In this document: one piece after another, positions 33,421 through 45,484 of the stretch
Layout of the letters: each line of letters starts with the position of its first letter
Numbering within the stretch: position 1 is the first letter of the stretch
Source of the DNA: Suillus spraguei
Lineage: Eukaryota > Basidiomycota > Agaricomycetes > Boletales > Suillaceae
Reading direction: 5' to 3'
Length of the DNA stretch: 64,000 bases
Assembly (NCBI GenBank): GCA_016800925.1
Contig: JABCPU010000055.1
Location: 186,001-250,000, forward strand
The notes under the pieces: model-generated
Told to the model about the DNA's origin: nothing
Databases searched by the model: none
Seen by the model: the letters and a program-made list of their open reading frames with translations, nothing else
Program-made: the position numbers and the translations under genes

Positions 33421-35940
33421 TGTGGATCAAATTCCTTTTGGATCAAATTCCTTTTATTGTCTCACATTTTTCTGAGTCCCGAGTGCAGAATCACGAGTGC
33501 CAAACCTCGAAATTGTGGACTACCAGATGTCAGAGTTCGGGGTTCAGCACTAAAAATGTTTGGGTCAAAGTCTTTTTATTGCCTCACATTGATTCACACA
33601 TTTTGAGTGCCGAACCCTGAACCCTGGCACCTGGCACTCAGGACTCGACACAAAATGTAAAGAATTTAAAACCTATCTGTTGAGTCACCTTGTGCTGGGT
33701 GCCAGGTAACAATGTGAAACATATCAATCCATACATCTTAAGTGCCGAACCCCGAACGCCGGCACCTGGGACTCGGGACTCATCACCATGTGAAAAATAT
33801 TGATCTACATATTTTAAGTGCTGAACCCCAACCCCTGGCACCCGGGACTTAGAACAATGTGAGGCAATACAGAGATATTGATTCACACATATTGAGTGCC
33901 GAACCCCAAACTCTGGCACCCGGCACTCGGGACTCGGGCCTTGGGACTCATAACAATGTGAAAGATATCGATGCACATATTTAACCACCCAACCCCGAAC
34001 CCCAGCACCCAGGAGTGAGAACAATGTGAGTCAATACAAAGATATTGATGTACACATGTTGAATGCCAAACCCCGAACTCCGGCACCCGACACTCGGGAC
34101 TCGGGACTTGGTACTCATAACAATGAGACAGATATCGATCCACATATTTTAACACCGAACCCCAAACACCGCCACCCGTGAGTTAGAACCATGTGAGGCA
34201 ATACAAAGTTGAGTCCCGAATTACGATCACTGAGTGCCGGGTTACCATGTGAGGGGTTTGGCAGTCAAAACAATGTGAAAGACCTCGATCCACATATTTT
34301 ATGTGCCGAACCCCAAACTCCGGCACTCGGGACTTCCGAGCTCCGGCACCTGGGAGTTAGCACAATGTGAGGCAATACCATGATATTGATTTACACAAGT
34401 TGAGTGCCGATCCCCGAGTGCCGAGTCCCAAGTGCCGGAGTTCGGGGTTCGGCACATAAAATATGTGGATCGAGGTCTTTCACATTGTTTTGACTGCCAA
34501 ACCCCAAGCTCCGGCACTCGGGGTTCAGCACTCAACATGTGTAAATCAATATTATGGTATTGCCTCACATTGTGCTAACTCCCAGGTGCCGGAGCTCGGA
34601 AGTCCCGAGTCCCGAGTGCCAGAGCTCGGGGTTCGGCAGTCAAAACAATGTGAAAGACCTCGATCCACATATTTTATGTGCCGAACCCCGAACTCCGGCA
34701 CTCGGGACTCAGGACTTCCGAGCTCCGGCACCCGGGAGTTAGCACAATGTGAGGCAATACCATAATATTGATTTACACATGTTGAGTGCCGAACCCCGAG
34801 CTCCGGCACCTGGCACTCGGGATCGGCACTCAACTTGTGTAAATCAATATCATGGTATTGCCTCACATTGTGCTAACTCCCGGGTGCCGGAGCTCAGAAG
34901 TCCCGAGTCCTGAGTGCCAGAGTTCTGCCGAACCCCGAGCTCCGGCACTCGGGGTTCGGCACTCAACATGTGTAAATTAATATCATGGTATTGCCTCACA
35001 TTGTGCTAACTGCTGGGTGCCGGAGCTCGGGGTTCGGCACTCAAAACAATGTGAAAGACCTCAATCCACATATTTTATGTGCCGAACCCCGAACTCCGGC
35101 ACCCAGCAATCGGGACTCGGGACTTGGTACTCATAACAATGTGAATGATATCGATCCACATATTTGAACACCAAACCCCAAACCCTGCCACCTGCGAGTT
35201 ACAACTATGTGAGGCAATACAAAGATATTGATTTACACATGTTGAGTGCTGAACCCCGAGCTCCGGCACCTGGGAGTTAGCACAATGTGAGGCAATACCA
35301 TGATATTGATTTACACATGTTGAGTGCCGAACCCCGAGTGCCGGAGCTCGGGGTTCGGCAGTCAAAACAATGTGAAAGACCTCGATCCACATATTTTATG
35401 TGCCGAACCCCGAACTCCGGCACCCGGCACTCGGACTTGGGACTTGGTACTCATAATGTGAAAGATCTTGAGCAACATATTGTCAGTGCTGAACCCTGAA
35501 CCCTGGCACCCAGCACTCAGGACTCGGGACTCAGAACAATGTGAGGCAATAGACACCTATTGATCCACACATTCTAAGTGCCGAACTCCGAACTCCAAAA
35601 TCTGGTAGTCTACTATTTAGGGGTTCGCGGTTCGGTACTCGGGCTTTTGCACTTGAGACCGAAAACAATGTTAGGCAATAAAATGACTTTGATCCACACA
35701 TTTTTGGTAGATATCTTTTTCATCTCAAATCTTGAATCTCGAGTGCTGAACCCCGAATCCCGAAATCTGGTAGTCTACAATTTCGGGGTTCGGTCCTCGG
35801 GACTCAGACACATGTCAGGCAACAACAAAACTTTGATCCACACATTTTTGGTAGATGTCTGTTTTGTCTCAAATCTCGAGTTTCTAGTTTCTAGTTTCGG
35901 TACTCTGCACCTGCACCTGGCACTCAGCACTAGATGACTC
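33421..35940. repeat. second satellite family (GTGCCGAACCCCGAACTCCGG type), with local inversions
   Basis: Repeats of about 130-170 bp combine AACAATGTGAGGCAATAC, TATTGATTTACACATGTTGA, GTGCCGAACCCCGAACTCCG and AATGTGAAAGATATCGATCC. Around 34300-35060 the orientation flips repeatedly, so long hairpins are possible. Related arrays lie at 37920-38960 and 52369-53290. No genes. Confidence 0.8.
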
Positions 35941-36235
35941 CACACATGGACTTTAAATCTTTCACCTTGTGTGTTGTGTTTCGGGTGTCCGGGTATCCGG
36001 AATTCAGGAAATCTCTAGTTTGAATCTCCAGTTTCGAGTTCCTGGATTCGGGACTTGGCACCTGGCACCCGGCACCTCAATTATCGATGAATGTCAGACA
36101 TGATGAATTCAGGTTTTCGTGCTTCAGGGTTTAGATTTTGGTGGTTGATGGTAGGTATATGCACTCATAGGGTGCATGTATCCTATGTGTTTGATTCTCT
36201 GGTGGCTACATCAGCTGTACATCTTTATGATACAT

Positions 36236-36770
36236 ATCTAGGCCCACCCGTATATGTAATATATTTTACCTCGGCCCACCCGTCTATGTAAAATTCCCCC
36301 ATGTCGGCCCACCCGTCTATGCAATAAATATTTTACTGCACCCTCAGCCCACCTGTCTATGTAATACACCCCACGTCGGCCTACCTGTATATGTAATATT
36401 CTCTCCCCTCGGCCCACCCGTATATGTAATATTCTCTCACCTCGGCCCACCCGTATATGTAATATTTTCTTACCTCGGCCCACCCGTCTATGCAATAATA
36501 TTTGCCTTGCATCTCTCTTCAGCCCAGCTGTCTATAATATCCTACTCTACATACTACCCAGATGGGCCCACCCATCTCTGTCGGGGATGATATCCCCCTG
36601 GCCCATCCGTCAACATCAGAAATCATGTTTCCCTCGGCCCACCCGTCTCTCCCGAAAATACAAGTCTCCCAGCCCACCCGTCTCCATCGGAAATAATTTT
36701 CCCCCCGGCCCATCCGTCAACATCGAGGATATACATAACCTCGGCCCATGGTCCGCTGGCCCATCTTTGA
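36236..36770 (-). repeat. GGCCCACCCG minisatellite, right end of TE1
   Basis: About a dozen units of GGCCCACCCGTATATGTAAT and relatives, period 35-45 bp, inverted relative to 27970-28380 and 37433-37765. Confidence 0.8.
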
Positions 36771-36829
36771 CGGGATATTATGTGGGTCGGGTGACCCATA
36801 TAGTACGGAGTTTGTCACTGAAGGGGCTC

Positions 36830-37424
36830 TTTTCTGGAGTCAACACCATTGGTGTCTGCCTTGAACCTGCTGTAACGAACATATTGGTGCTGGCCTCGAA
36901 ACCCTATCTTTTAGCACTTGTCTCACATCTATAGGAGTTTCCACTTGTCCAAAAGCCGCTTTACTCCTTTAGTGCATACCGGCGGCATCACACGCTTACT
37001 GCACACCATACCAACTGCCGCACCACATTCTACATACTGATGTCCTTCCATGTCCTTGCCTCGTCCACATAGCTCCATTTGGTGCGTAGTTTGTTTTATG
37101 TTCATTATCACTGATCCTATGGCAAGTCTTATTACATGTTGCCTCGTTTACATAGTGGCGGTTACTTCTCTCGAGCGCTACTGATTTCGCCTAATGCATC
37201 CTGAGTACATACAATATAGGATATAAGCACCGCATACCCTGCATAATACAGTACCTCATTTTCACTGTACTACAGGTCAGGATTAGTGTCTAGCTCTGGA
37301 TCTACCCAGTAGTAGACTTAGTCTTTAAAGTTTCTTTACCGCTCGTTAATCTATATTGCTCGTTCACTGTTACCGCTGGATTCTTGACCCCTATTTTGAC
37401 TGGACTTCATGCTCACTGCTACTT
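36830..37424. other. 595 bp unique spacer between two inverted element ends
   Basis: Flanked by GGGGCTC on the left (36823-36829) and GAGCCCC on the right (37425-37431). Richer in CpG than its surroundings, with words such as TTTACCGCTCG that also occur in the insert at 43.7-44.6 kb. No gene seen. Confidence 0.5.
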
Positions 37425-37432
37425 GAGCCCCT

Positions 37433-37765
37433 TTAGTGACAGATGGGCCAGGGAGAATATTATTTCTGATGGAGACAGGTGGGCCGGGAGACTTTTATTT
37501 TTGGGAGAGATGGGTGGGCCAAGGGAAACATGGTTTCTGATGTTGACAGATGGGCCAGGGGGATATCATCACTGACAGAGATAGGTGGGCCAAGGTAAGA
37601 GAATATTACATATATGGGTGGGCCGACATGGGGTGTATTACATGGATGGGTGGGCCGACATGGGGGAATTTTACATAGACAGGTGGGCTGACATGGAGGC
37701 ATATTGCATATATGGGTGGGCTGAGGTAAAATATATTACATATACGGGTGGGCCTAGATACGTAT
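37433..37765 (+). repeat. GGTGGGCC minisatellite, left end of TE2
   Basis: About nine units (AGATGGGCCAGGGAGAATAT, GGTGGGCCGACATGGGG and others), inverted relative to 36236-36770. Confidence 0.8.
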
Positions 37766-39110
37766 CATAAAGATGTACAGCTGATGTAGCCACCAGAGAA
37801 TCAAACACATAGGATACATGCACCCTATGAGTGCATATACCTACCATGGACCACCAAAATATAAACCCTGAAGCATGAAAACCTGAATGCACCATGTCTG
37901 ACATTCACCGATAATTGAGGTGCCGGGTGCTGGGTGCCAGGTGCCAAGTCCTGAAACCTGGAACTTGAAACTGGAGATTCAAACTAGATATTTCCTGAAT
38001 TCCGGATACCCAGACACCTGAAACACAACACACAAGGTGAAAGATTTAAAGTCCATGTGTCGAGTCATCTAGTGCCGAGTGCCGGGTGCAGGTGCAGAGT
38101 ACTGAAACTAGAAAATCGAGATTCAAGACAAAAAAGACATCTACCAAAAATGTGTGGATCAAAGTTTTGTTGTTGCCTGACATTTTTCTGAGTCCTGAGT
38201 ACCAAACCCCAAAATTGTGGACTACTGGATTTCGGGATTCGGGGTTTGGCACTCGAGATTCAAGATTTGAGACGAAAAATATCTACCAAAAATGTGTGGA
38301 TCAAAGCCATTTTATTGCCTAACATTTTTTTTGGTCTCAAGTGCAGAATCCCGAGTACTGAACCCCAAACCCCTAAATAGTAGACTACCGGAGTTTGGAG
38401 TTTGGGGTTCGGCACTTAGGATGTGTGGATCAATATGTGTCTATTGCATCACATTGTTCTGAGTCTCGAGTCGTGAGTGCTGGATGCCGGGGTTCAGGGT
38501 TCAGCACTGACATATGTTGATCAATATCTTTCACATTATGAGTACCAAGTCCCGAGTCCGGGTGCCGGAGTTTGGGGTTTGGCACTCAACATGTGTAAAT
38601 CAATATCTTTGTATTGCCTCACATTGTTCTAACTCCTGGGTGCTGGGGTTCAGGGTTCGGCACAGAAAATATGTGGATCAATATCTTTCACATTGTTATG
38701 AGTCCTGGGTCCCAAGTCCCGAGTGCCAGGTGCCGGAGTTCGGGGTTCAGCACTCAACATGTGTGAATAAATATCTTTGTATTGCCTCACATTGTTCTAA
38801 GTCCCAGGTACTGAGTCCTGGGTGCCAGGGGTTGGGGTTCGGCACTTAAAATATGTAGATCAATATTTTTCACATGGTGATGAGTCCTGAGTCCCGGGTC
38901 CCGGGGTTTGGGGTTCAGCACTTAAGATATATGGATTGATATGTTTCACATTGTTACCCAGCACCTGGCACAAGGTGACTCGACAGATAGTTTTCAAATT
39001 CTTTACATTGTATGTTGTATTTCAGGTGGCCAGATATCCGGAATTCGCAAAATATCCATTTTGAATCTCCAGTGTCCAGTTCCGGATTTCTGGACTTGGC
39101 ATCCAGCACT
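37766..39110. repeat. inverted counterpart of the 33.6-36.2 kb region
   Basis: Runs as the reverse complement of the left arm: 37766-38060 matches 35930-36235, 38060-38930 is satellite, and 38930-39020 matches about 33640-33740. The right arm has fewer satellite units than the left. No gene. Confidence 0.75.
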
Positions 39111-39152
39111 GACATTCATTCAAACAATTTATATACATCTATCAACATGCAA

Positions 39153-41290
39153 TTATGTAGCCATTTCAACCTCATCAGCAGAGGGCTCAACCTTCACCTC
39201 AACATCCATATTATCAGAATTATATTCTGGGACAAGGTTGCCCAGATCATCCGGGTCCACAATTTTACCGGACGTTTGTGGACCCTCAGGCTGAATCTGG
39301 CTGAGCTCAAATATGAGACCCTCAATGGCAGATGCATCCTGGACTTTTGGAGACAGAGGTTCCATCCCTGCCATATTCAAGTCAATAAGGGGAGCAAGTG
39401 CAGATGGGAGGGGTGAGATGGACAGGGTAACGGATTGATCAAGCAAAAAGGTTGCATTGACAGGAGAGTCAGGAAGTGGAAATGAAGGGTGCCAGTCGAT
39501 GACTTTGCATTGAAGGCCCTCATGGAGGCGTTGCAGGGTATCAATCTTACCATCCTGCTCCACCACACAAGCCTCAAGAAGAGCAATTCGAGCGGCACCA
39601 TCCTGAATCACAATTGCCATGGAATGGAGATCCGGCATGGGCACATCAGGTGCCGGACGAGGCACTGTGGTGCTTGAAGATGGAATAGCTAAGTGAAAGA
39701 TAAGGTCAGATGGTCATAGAAAATTGGGGTGACTCACTAGCTGGTGCAGGTGCAGGTGTCTTGGTGGCAGTGATTGTCTTGCTGCACCCACGGGACTGTG
39801 CCTTGGGTGTAGTCACAGCAGGGACAGCTGGAGTGCTGGAGGGGCCACAAGATTGACTATGAGTTCGGGCTTTGGACTGCAAGTTAGCCGGAGCATTGGA
39901 GGGAGGTCTGGAAGGTGTCCTGGAGCGCGTCTGCCAGGTGGTAGACTTCCCTTGAATGTGTTTGGGCAGGGATCCCATTGATGCTGGGACACATTTGATC
40001 TTCTTGGTGGTGCAGCGGACACACAGCAAACATGGGGCACGGGTCCTCCTATCCAACTGAGTGGCGCAGGGCCAATTCTCCTGGGTGCAATAATGGCAGG
40101 GGTTGTTCTGTGGGTTCCATTAGTTGATGGACTCATTGGAATTCATTAGAGTACTCACTGGGCCAGGAATGAGAATATCACCTGTATCAATGACTGGAGG
40201 TTCCTCAGCTGGAGTGCTGGACATTGCCTAGGGGGTCTCGACGACCTCTGGACGACTGCTGGAGGTGGCCTGATAATGGGTAAGCATAAGCGGGAGGTCC
40301 GGACAAAGAATGATGACTGACCATCACCTTGGGTGGACTGCCGGCAATGAGCTGATGATATATAAGCATTTCTCCAAGTGCTGGATGACTAAATATTACT
40401 TACTGAAGCAGGACCAAATAATTGCTTCTTCGGGGAACAGGGTGAACAAGGGGAATGGGGTGTCCCTACAACAATTGTGGAGGGCTGGGGCAGGTTGAGT
40501 GCTGGCACTCCACTCGAAATAGGCTACAAAAAATTGAGAGAATGACAACAATGAGCTGGATGACATACCTGAACAATTGAGTCTTTCTCATCTTCTGACT
40601 CCACGAACACCTTTGGCTTCACATTGCGAGTTGCCTTGACCTGCTTGCGACCCTTCTTTGCTGACTCAGAGGTGAGGAAGAGTGTCCAGACATCATGGGG
40701 GACTTCCTCTTCCTGCTCCCTTCCACTTCCGGCTCTAGGTCAGCAGCAACCACCTTACCTTTTCCTTTGTCCCAGAACTTGGCGGCGGTGTGGGTGGAAG
40801 AACCGGCAACATTGCCGGTGATGACAGGTGGGGAGGGAAGGTCAACAGTGATTTTGCCAATTGAAGGGTTAGGCATGACAGGGAGATCACCTGAATGGTC
40901 ACCTAACACCTCCAAGGCGTGGATCTTGCTGCGCCAGGAGTGTTTCAACACCCAGGGGTCGTCATGGCCAATGCTGTGCCAGTTGGGCCACACCTGGGGA
41001 GTCATGGACCTAACTCTCATCAACTCCTTGGAACAGGATGCAATGATGCTGGGCATGTAAGGCCCTTTCTCATGCTCCCAGATGATCTCAGCCTACCCAG
41101 ATCTTAGAAAAACCAAAAGTAAAATTAACACATGAATTGTACTTACCACAAGACTAGTGACTTGTGCTGTCAGAGCAAGGTGGGCTTGGCCTGTGCTGGC
41201 AGGCATGAGCTGAGCCCCAGAGATGATGCCCACAATCTGAGCAGTGGTTGCCTTGAGACCAGCCAAAGAGGTTTCAACTGGAGTAGACAT
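39153..41290 (-). pseudogene. transposon-associated multi-exon gene with Cys-rich zinc-cluster-like segment
   Basis: The ATG at 41290 (MSTPVETSLAGLKATTAQIV) opens a clean 48-codon exon ending at 41147. An intron (41093-41146) leads to AEIIWEHEKGPYMPSIIASC and WSKIHALEV-type sequence with a lysine-rich KGKGKVVAAD tract. A later exon has CHYCTQENWPC followed by CLLCVRCTTKKIKC, a cysteine spacing reminiscent of a Zn2Cys6 cluster but not canonical. The last exon reads DMHSMAIVIQD-like coiled sequence and ends VKVEPSADEVEMAT, stop at 39153. At least one frame break (about 40668) is not an intron. Families of this kind sit near transposons in mushroom genomes (from memory). Function unknown. Divergent from the gene at 41510. 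Confidence 0.5.
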
Positions 41291-41509
41291 TTGGATTGAC
41301 TTGAAAGATGTGAAAAGCTTGAGATAAGTTTGAAATCTGTTATCACTAGGATGAAGTTTCAAAAGAAACCAGATAATTGAAGGATGATGTTGATGAGCAT
41401 TGATTGTTTGTCTTTGTTTGGTCATGGTTCAACTTTTCGCCATTGCCAACCATGTGTTGAACTTCAAAGTTATCAGTTATCAATCAGTTTGATCAGTTGA
41501 GCAGACATC
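41291..41509. promoter_or_regulatory. 219 bp shared promoter of the divergent element genes
   Basis: Only 219 bp separate the two start codons. AT-rich, with repeated ATCAGTT words (about 41470-41500); no clear TATA box. Confidence 0.4.
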
Positions 41510-42525
41510 ATGAGATCTCAACCAGCAGTCAGATTTTATGAACCTCCGGTCACTGAATACAACTCAATGGATGTGGATGACTCAACTGAGTCCCGGATTT
41601 CACTAGGTATGTTGTGCTTTCAGTACAGCTTTCAAATGACCGGAGATGGATCAGATGCACTGGATGATGTATACCTTGGGCTGGATGAAGAGACTGAGTC
41701 CCAGATTTCATCAGGTATGTGTTGCTTTCAGTATATCTTCGAATTGACCAGACATTTATTAGATGCATGTGATGATGTATACCTTGGGCCAGATGATGAG
41801 ATCGACTATGATTCTGGGTCATCAGGTGGTCCGAATGTCTCAGATGCAATTCCTGGTAGGTTTCTCAATTCACATGTAGATAATCCAACTTTGGATGTTC
41901 ATTCAATCCATCCAGATCACTTATACCCAGCTCAGCCTGAGGAACTCCCTTTGTTCAACGATCTGGACTTGTACCTGGGGCCTGACGATGATCTCATTGA
42001 TTGTGATGAAGTACCAGAATGTGCTGATGTTGAGATTGATGCTCCAGCTATCCAGGATTAGCCATTCCATGTGAGTTAATTCATACCATCTCATTTTTAT
42101 TGTTGATGTGATCTCCCAAGCGAATGAAACACCTCCTGAACATCAATCCCCCATACCGGAACTCAGCAATGAAGAACTGTGTGCCATGCTTCAGTAGTTC
42201 ATGCAACTAGGGTCATATGATCAAAGAGAATGTGAGTATTTATTTGTTCATCATTTATCTTTCTGCTAATTTTCTGTAAGTCAAATCAATTCTAGATCGC
42301 CTGGGCCATTACCAACAGCATCATGGCAATCTTCCGGAGCCTACCGTGCATCAACTCCTCGAGGCCAACCGACCATTCTGAGTGGCTTGGGCTGACACAT
42401 CCGACAAACTCAGAAGAGCTGATATGGACCTCTGGAGGTTGCAAAGGGCCAAACAGATGAGCTCTGAATTGCTGCTTGTATTAGATACCCTCATTGAAAA
42501 GTGTGATGATCAACCCCATATGTAA
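41510..42525 (+). pseudogene. acidic transposon-associated protein gene with internal repeat, nonsense-mutated
   Basis: The ATG at 41510 (MRSQPAVRFYEPPVTEYNSM) leads to a tandem duplication of about 37 residues (TESRISLGMLCFQYSF.. / TESQISSGMCCFQYIF.., each ending DDVYLG). The acidic first exon stops at 42061. Further coding blocks continue: PPEHQSPIPELSNEELCAML, then RLGHYQQHHGNLPEPTVHQL and DMDLWRLQRAKQMSSELLLV up to TAA at 42523. They are broken by TAG after CAMLQ and by TGA between ANRPF and VAWADTSD, where a homologous Arg codon CGA would become TGA by C to T. Both stops fit C-to-T decay. Function unknown. Confidence 0.45.
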
Positions 42526-42773
42526 ATATTTGGATATTCATTCACATACTTACATCATGTACACCACTGAATTTTTAATGTATAACAATGACATTTCCAA
42601 TTGATTTTACATGATGCACAAACCCTAGTGTCAAATACCAACTACCAATGATTGATACCCAGGGTTTGGACCTTGGTGATCAGGATTCGTCCAGAACTTG
42701 GTGATCAGGATTCATCCGGAACTTGGTGCTTGGGATTTGACATTTAGGACATGGAACACAGTGTTTTGAGAAG

Positions 42774-43311
42774 TGTGACAAAGGATGATATTGTGGTACA
42801 AATGGGGGCAGTTTGGTACATGTACATTATTTCCTTCCCCTTGCCCTGGCTACTCAAAGTGTACTGTCTACCGGTGTAGAGAAACAATCCTGCCTGGGGG
42901 GACAGGTATAAGAAGCAGGGAGCAGTATGTTCAGCCCAAAGGGCTTCTGACTAGCCAAAACTCAAGGGAAGGAGAGAGAACAGTCAAAGACAGTGGTAAT
43001 GTTCACTTCAGAAAACTAGGTATCCAGGAGCTAACTAGTGAGCTATGAAAGCTGCCAAACTAGAAAAGCTGCAGAGAGAAAAGCTACACAAGAACTCAAA
43101 TGAGTGAGGAGCTATGGTAAGCTGCCCAGGAACTCAATCAAAAGAGGAGCTAACAGTACTGGAACTAAGTAGAATCCTTGGTGGTGCAAAGAGTGAAAGG
43201 TAAGATGCTTATGTAATCATCAAAAGTGCGAACCTAAGGTAAGGAAAGTCCAAGTATGGGACACAATGCAAAAACTACCTTTTCAAGCCCAGCCTGAGTT
43301 TGTCTGTCACA
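42774..43311. mobile_element. LTR-like segment, 538 bp, TGTGACA..TGTCACA
   Basis: Begins TGTGACAAAGGATG and ends TTTGTCTGTCACA, so both ends are inverted TG..CA termini. A TATAAGAAG box lies near 42908. No target duplication is visible at the edges, so solo-LTR status is not proven. Confidence 0.45.
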
Positions 43312-43665
43312 CCGGCTTTTGAGACTTACTCTGGGTGGTCCTTGTGGATGGTTCAATCACAGCTTTCTTGCCCCATATGCTCCTTGGTTCTGGTGATGTG
43401 TTCCTCTCTTCCACTTCCTCAGTCAACCTGGCCAGGAGGTCGCCCATCCATGATGTCAAAAGTGCACCTGTTTTGGCCGGCCTGGCCAGGCCAGGCTTCA
43501 GCATTGAACATGGAACTTCTGTCTCCTTGGGTGCTGAAGATGGATGTGCTGTTTGTCTGGGTTTCTTCAGTGGGGATCGACCATCAGCCGAGTCATCATC
43601 AATGTCATCCTCCTTGTGATGAGTGTCACTGTCAGTATCACTCTCGGCTTCTGTTGATGGATCCC
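43307..43665 (-). pseudogene. C-terminal exon of a split transposon-associated gene
   Basis: A clean open stretch reads STEAESDTDSDTHHKEDDID, then SPLKKPRQTAHPSSAPKETE and LLTSWMGDLLARLTEEVEER to a stop at 43307. It fits as the 3' part of the gene at 44590-45480 on the same strand. The two are separated by the CpG-rich block. Confidence 0.4.
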
Positions 43666-43667
43666 GG

Positions 43668-44585
43668 TGTAGCGAGAAAAGTCACGCTGACCGTCAAAAC
43701 CCCGTTTTCGACAAGTGTCTCGTTAACGTCTGTGGCAGCAACCAAAGGATTTCCTTATAGCGACGAAATAGCCTTTTTGCTCCGTGATTGTGGAACCGTT
43801 CTTCTTCCACGAACCCTTACCGAATCCTCGCGCTGATGCCCTCATGTCCCGTCCTATTCCATCTAGAATCCATTAGTGCGTAGTTACTTCGCTTCCACTG
43901 TTACTAAACCTACGGCAGGATTTACCTGGACTCGCATAGTTATCTCGTACGCGCTCGCATATGTTAAAAAGAACTGAACATACATACCGTTACTTTTACT
44001 TCCCGTTACATCCCTTCTCTAGGACTTAGTATCTGAAACGCTCGCTAGTCACAATCCATTTGCATTTGAACTCTTCTCTGTTCGAACTTCGCTCATTGAT
44101 TCAACTGCTGGTAACTTTACCGCTCGAAGTACTGCGCGACTTTCAACTTCACTACTCGTAACCAGACTGCGGCCAGCAATCTCACTGGGTCGTTTTCTCT
44201 CTCATCTGCATTCCTGCTCATACGGAAGTTGCCGCTACCGCTACCGCACCACTGGTAGTTATAACATTTTCATCTCGCCCAAGTAACTTTGTTCCTGCTC
44301 TCACCCTCGCTAGCTAACCGCTGCAGCTATCATTACCGCGCATGTACTGCTGACACCGCACTAGTACTGGCGATATACCGCTACCGCTGCTAACCTCGGA
44401 AATTGGAATCTTTGTTGCCATTTTAGTACTTCATTGTTTCCTTCACACTAACTTAGAAGGAATTGCTTCTATCTGCAGTCCTCTTGGGTCGAACATCTCA
44501 CTCATGCCTTTAGTAGGATTAACGCTGCACTTATACTTAGGCTAGCGCTAGTTTCTTTGTTTCACCAGGGCCTTTGGAGAGTTCC
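43668..44585. other. CpG-rich insertion-like block
   Basis: About 0.9 kb that is visibly richer in CG words (TACCGCTACCGC, CTCGCGCTG, CGCTCGC) than the CpG-poor DNA on both sides, with no open frame. It starts near TGTAGCGAGAAAAG. It resembles the 36830-37424 spacer in word content. Possibly a young LTR or other insertion not yet subject to CpG decay. Confidence 0.4.
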
Positions 44586-44589
44586 ACTC

Positions 44590-45480
44590 TTCTGCATTCT
44601 CACTTTACGAGTCAGATGAGATGGAAACTTGCTGGATACCACAGATGGTACCATGTCCCCATCTTGATTCTTCCATGCTTTGAACAGGAATGTTGAATCT
44701 TTTCCTGTTTCCTGCTGAGCATACCAGAAATTAGCAAGGCTGTCATGTCCCAGTTTTGCAACTTCAAAGGCTCCTTCAGGTCAATATCCGCCGGAAGATA
44801 CTTCCTTGCCACAAAGTCATCCTGACTTTGTACGATGGCACTCCATGGCACAACAGCCTTGTCATTCCCGGAACATATTTCTGTGTCCACGCATTCAACA
44901 ACATCTTGGATGTTGCCACAAAAGACTCACTATAGTGTGATGTAAGAAACGCCCTGACTATGACTTTCTTCTCCTCAAGTTTCGTTTCCGTGATGTCTGG
45001 AAGCAATGGCATGCCATCCCTGTCCATGTTGAGTTCGAAAGCTGGTTGTCTGACTCTTTTGTGACCTCCCTTCACCTGTCGTCCTCCGTCCCATGCCCCG
45101 GCACCTATCATTGAGATGATCAATGAATTCATTCTTGCATCCAAAGTTCAAACACTCACCGAACTGTTCCTGGGCATACTCCTGCCATACTGGCTCAATG
45201 TCCTCCCAGTCCTTCATCTTCATGAAGCTGTCCCCATCTCCTAATGCCTCATTATCATCATGCCTGCACACATATATTGAGATAAAAGATCAGTGATGAT
45301 GGACACAATTGACTTACATCCTGAACAGAACCTCTCCCTGTTCATTCTTCCAAGCTGACAACACAAACACTCTCATCCCACATTGCCTCCAAATCTCTTT
45401 TAAAAAGTGCTCCATATATGCTGGTCCCTTCTTATGAGCAACTTGTGCTTGTATCTCCAGAGTAGAAAAGCTGTTTGACC
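44590..45480 (-). pseudogene. N-terminal part of a split transposon-associated gene
   Basis: Conserved-looking pieces in order on the minus strand: DSFMKMKDWEDIEPVWQEYA, MDRDGMPLLPDITETKLEEK with KKVIVRAFLTSHYS, then VPWSAIVQSQDDFVARKYLP, DIDLKEPLKLQNWDMTALL and FKAWKNQDGDMVPSVVSS. Several frame changes; some are short introns (for example near 45110-45165). Similar proteins are frequent hypotheticals in agaricomycete genomes, usually in transposon-rich DNA. No enzymatic motif recognised. Confidence 0.45.
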
Positions 45481-45484
45481 ATTA

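Larger units (their letters stand above)
27917..36829. mobile_element. candidate large composite element TE1 with inverted minisatellite ends
   Basis: The left border (CAGTGAACTATCTCCGTATT at 27917) matches the reverse complement of the right border (36740-36829, ending CACTGAAGGGGCTC). Both are followed inward by GGTGGGCCGAGG minisatellite arrays in opposite orientation. Between them lie an LTR-like fragment, a 172 bp satellite array, a 1.18 kb inverted-repeat block, a second LTR-like fragment in the opposite orientation and two more satellite arrays. No open transposase was found inside. The boundary on the left is less sharp. Confidence 0.4.

Noticed and set aside
29009..36000. Many open frames of 60-170 codons on both strands in the satellite region
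   Set aside because: They repeat with the satellite period, occur on both strands at once and carry no conserved domain; they are by-products of tandem repeats lacking stops.
42774..43311. Definite solo LTR
   Set aside because: Ends are right (TG..CA inverted) but no target duplication was found, so it is only listed as LTR-like.
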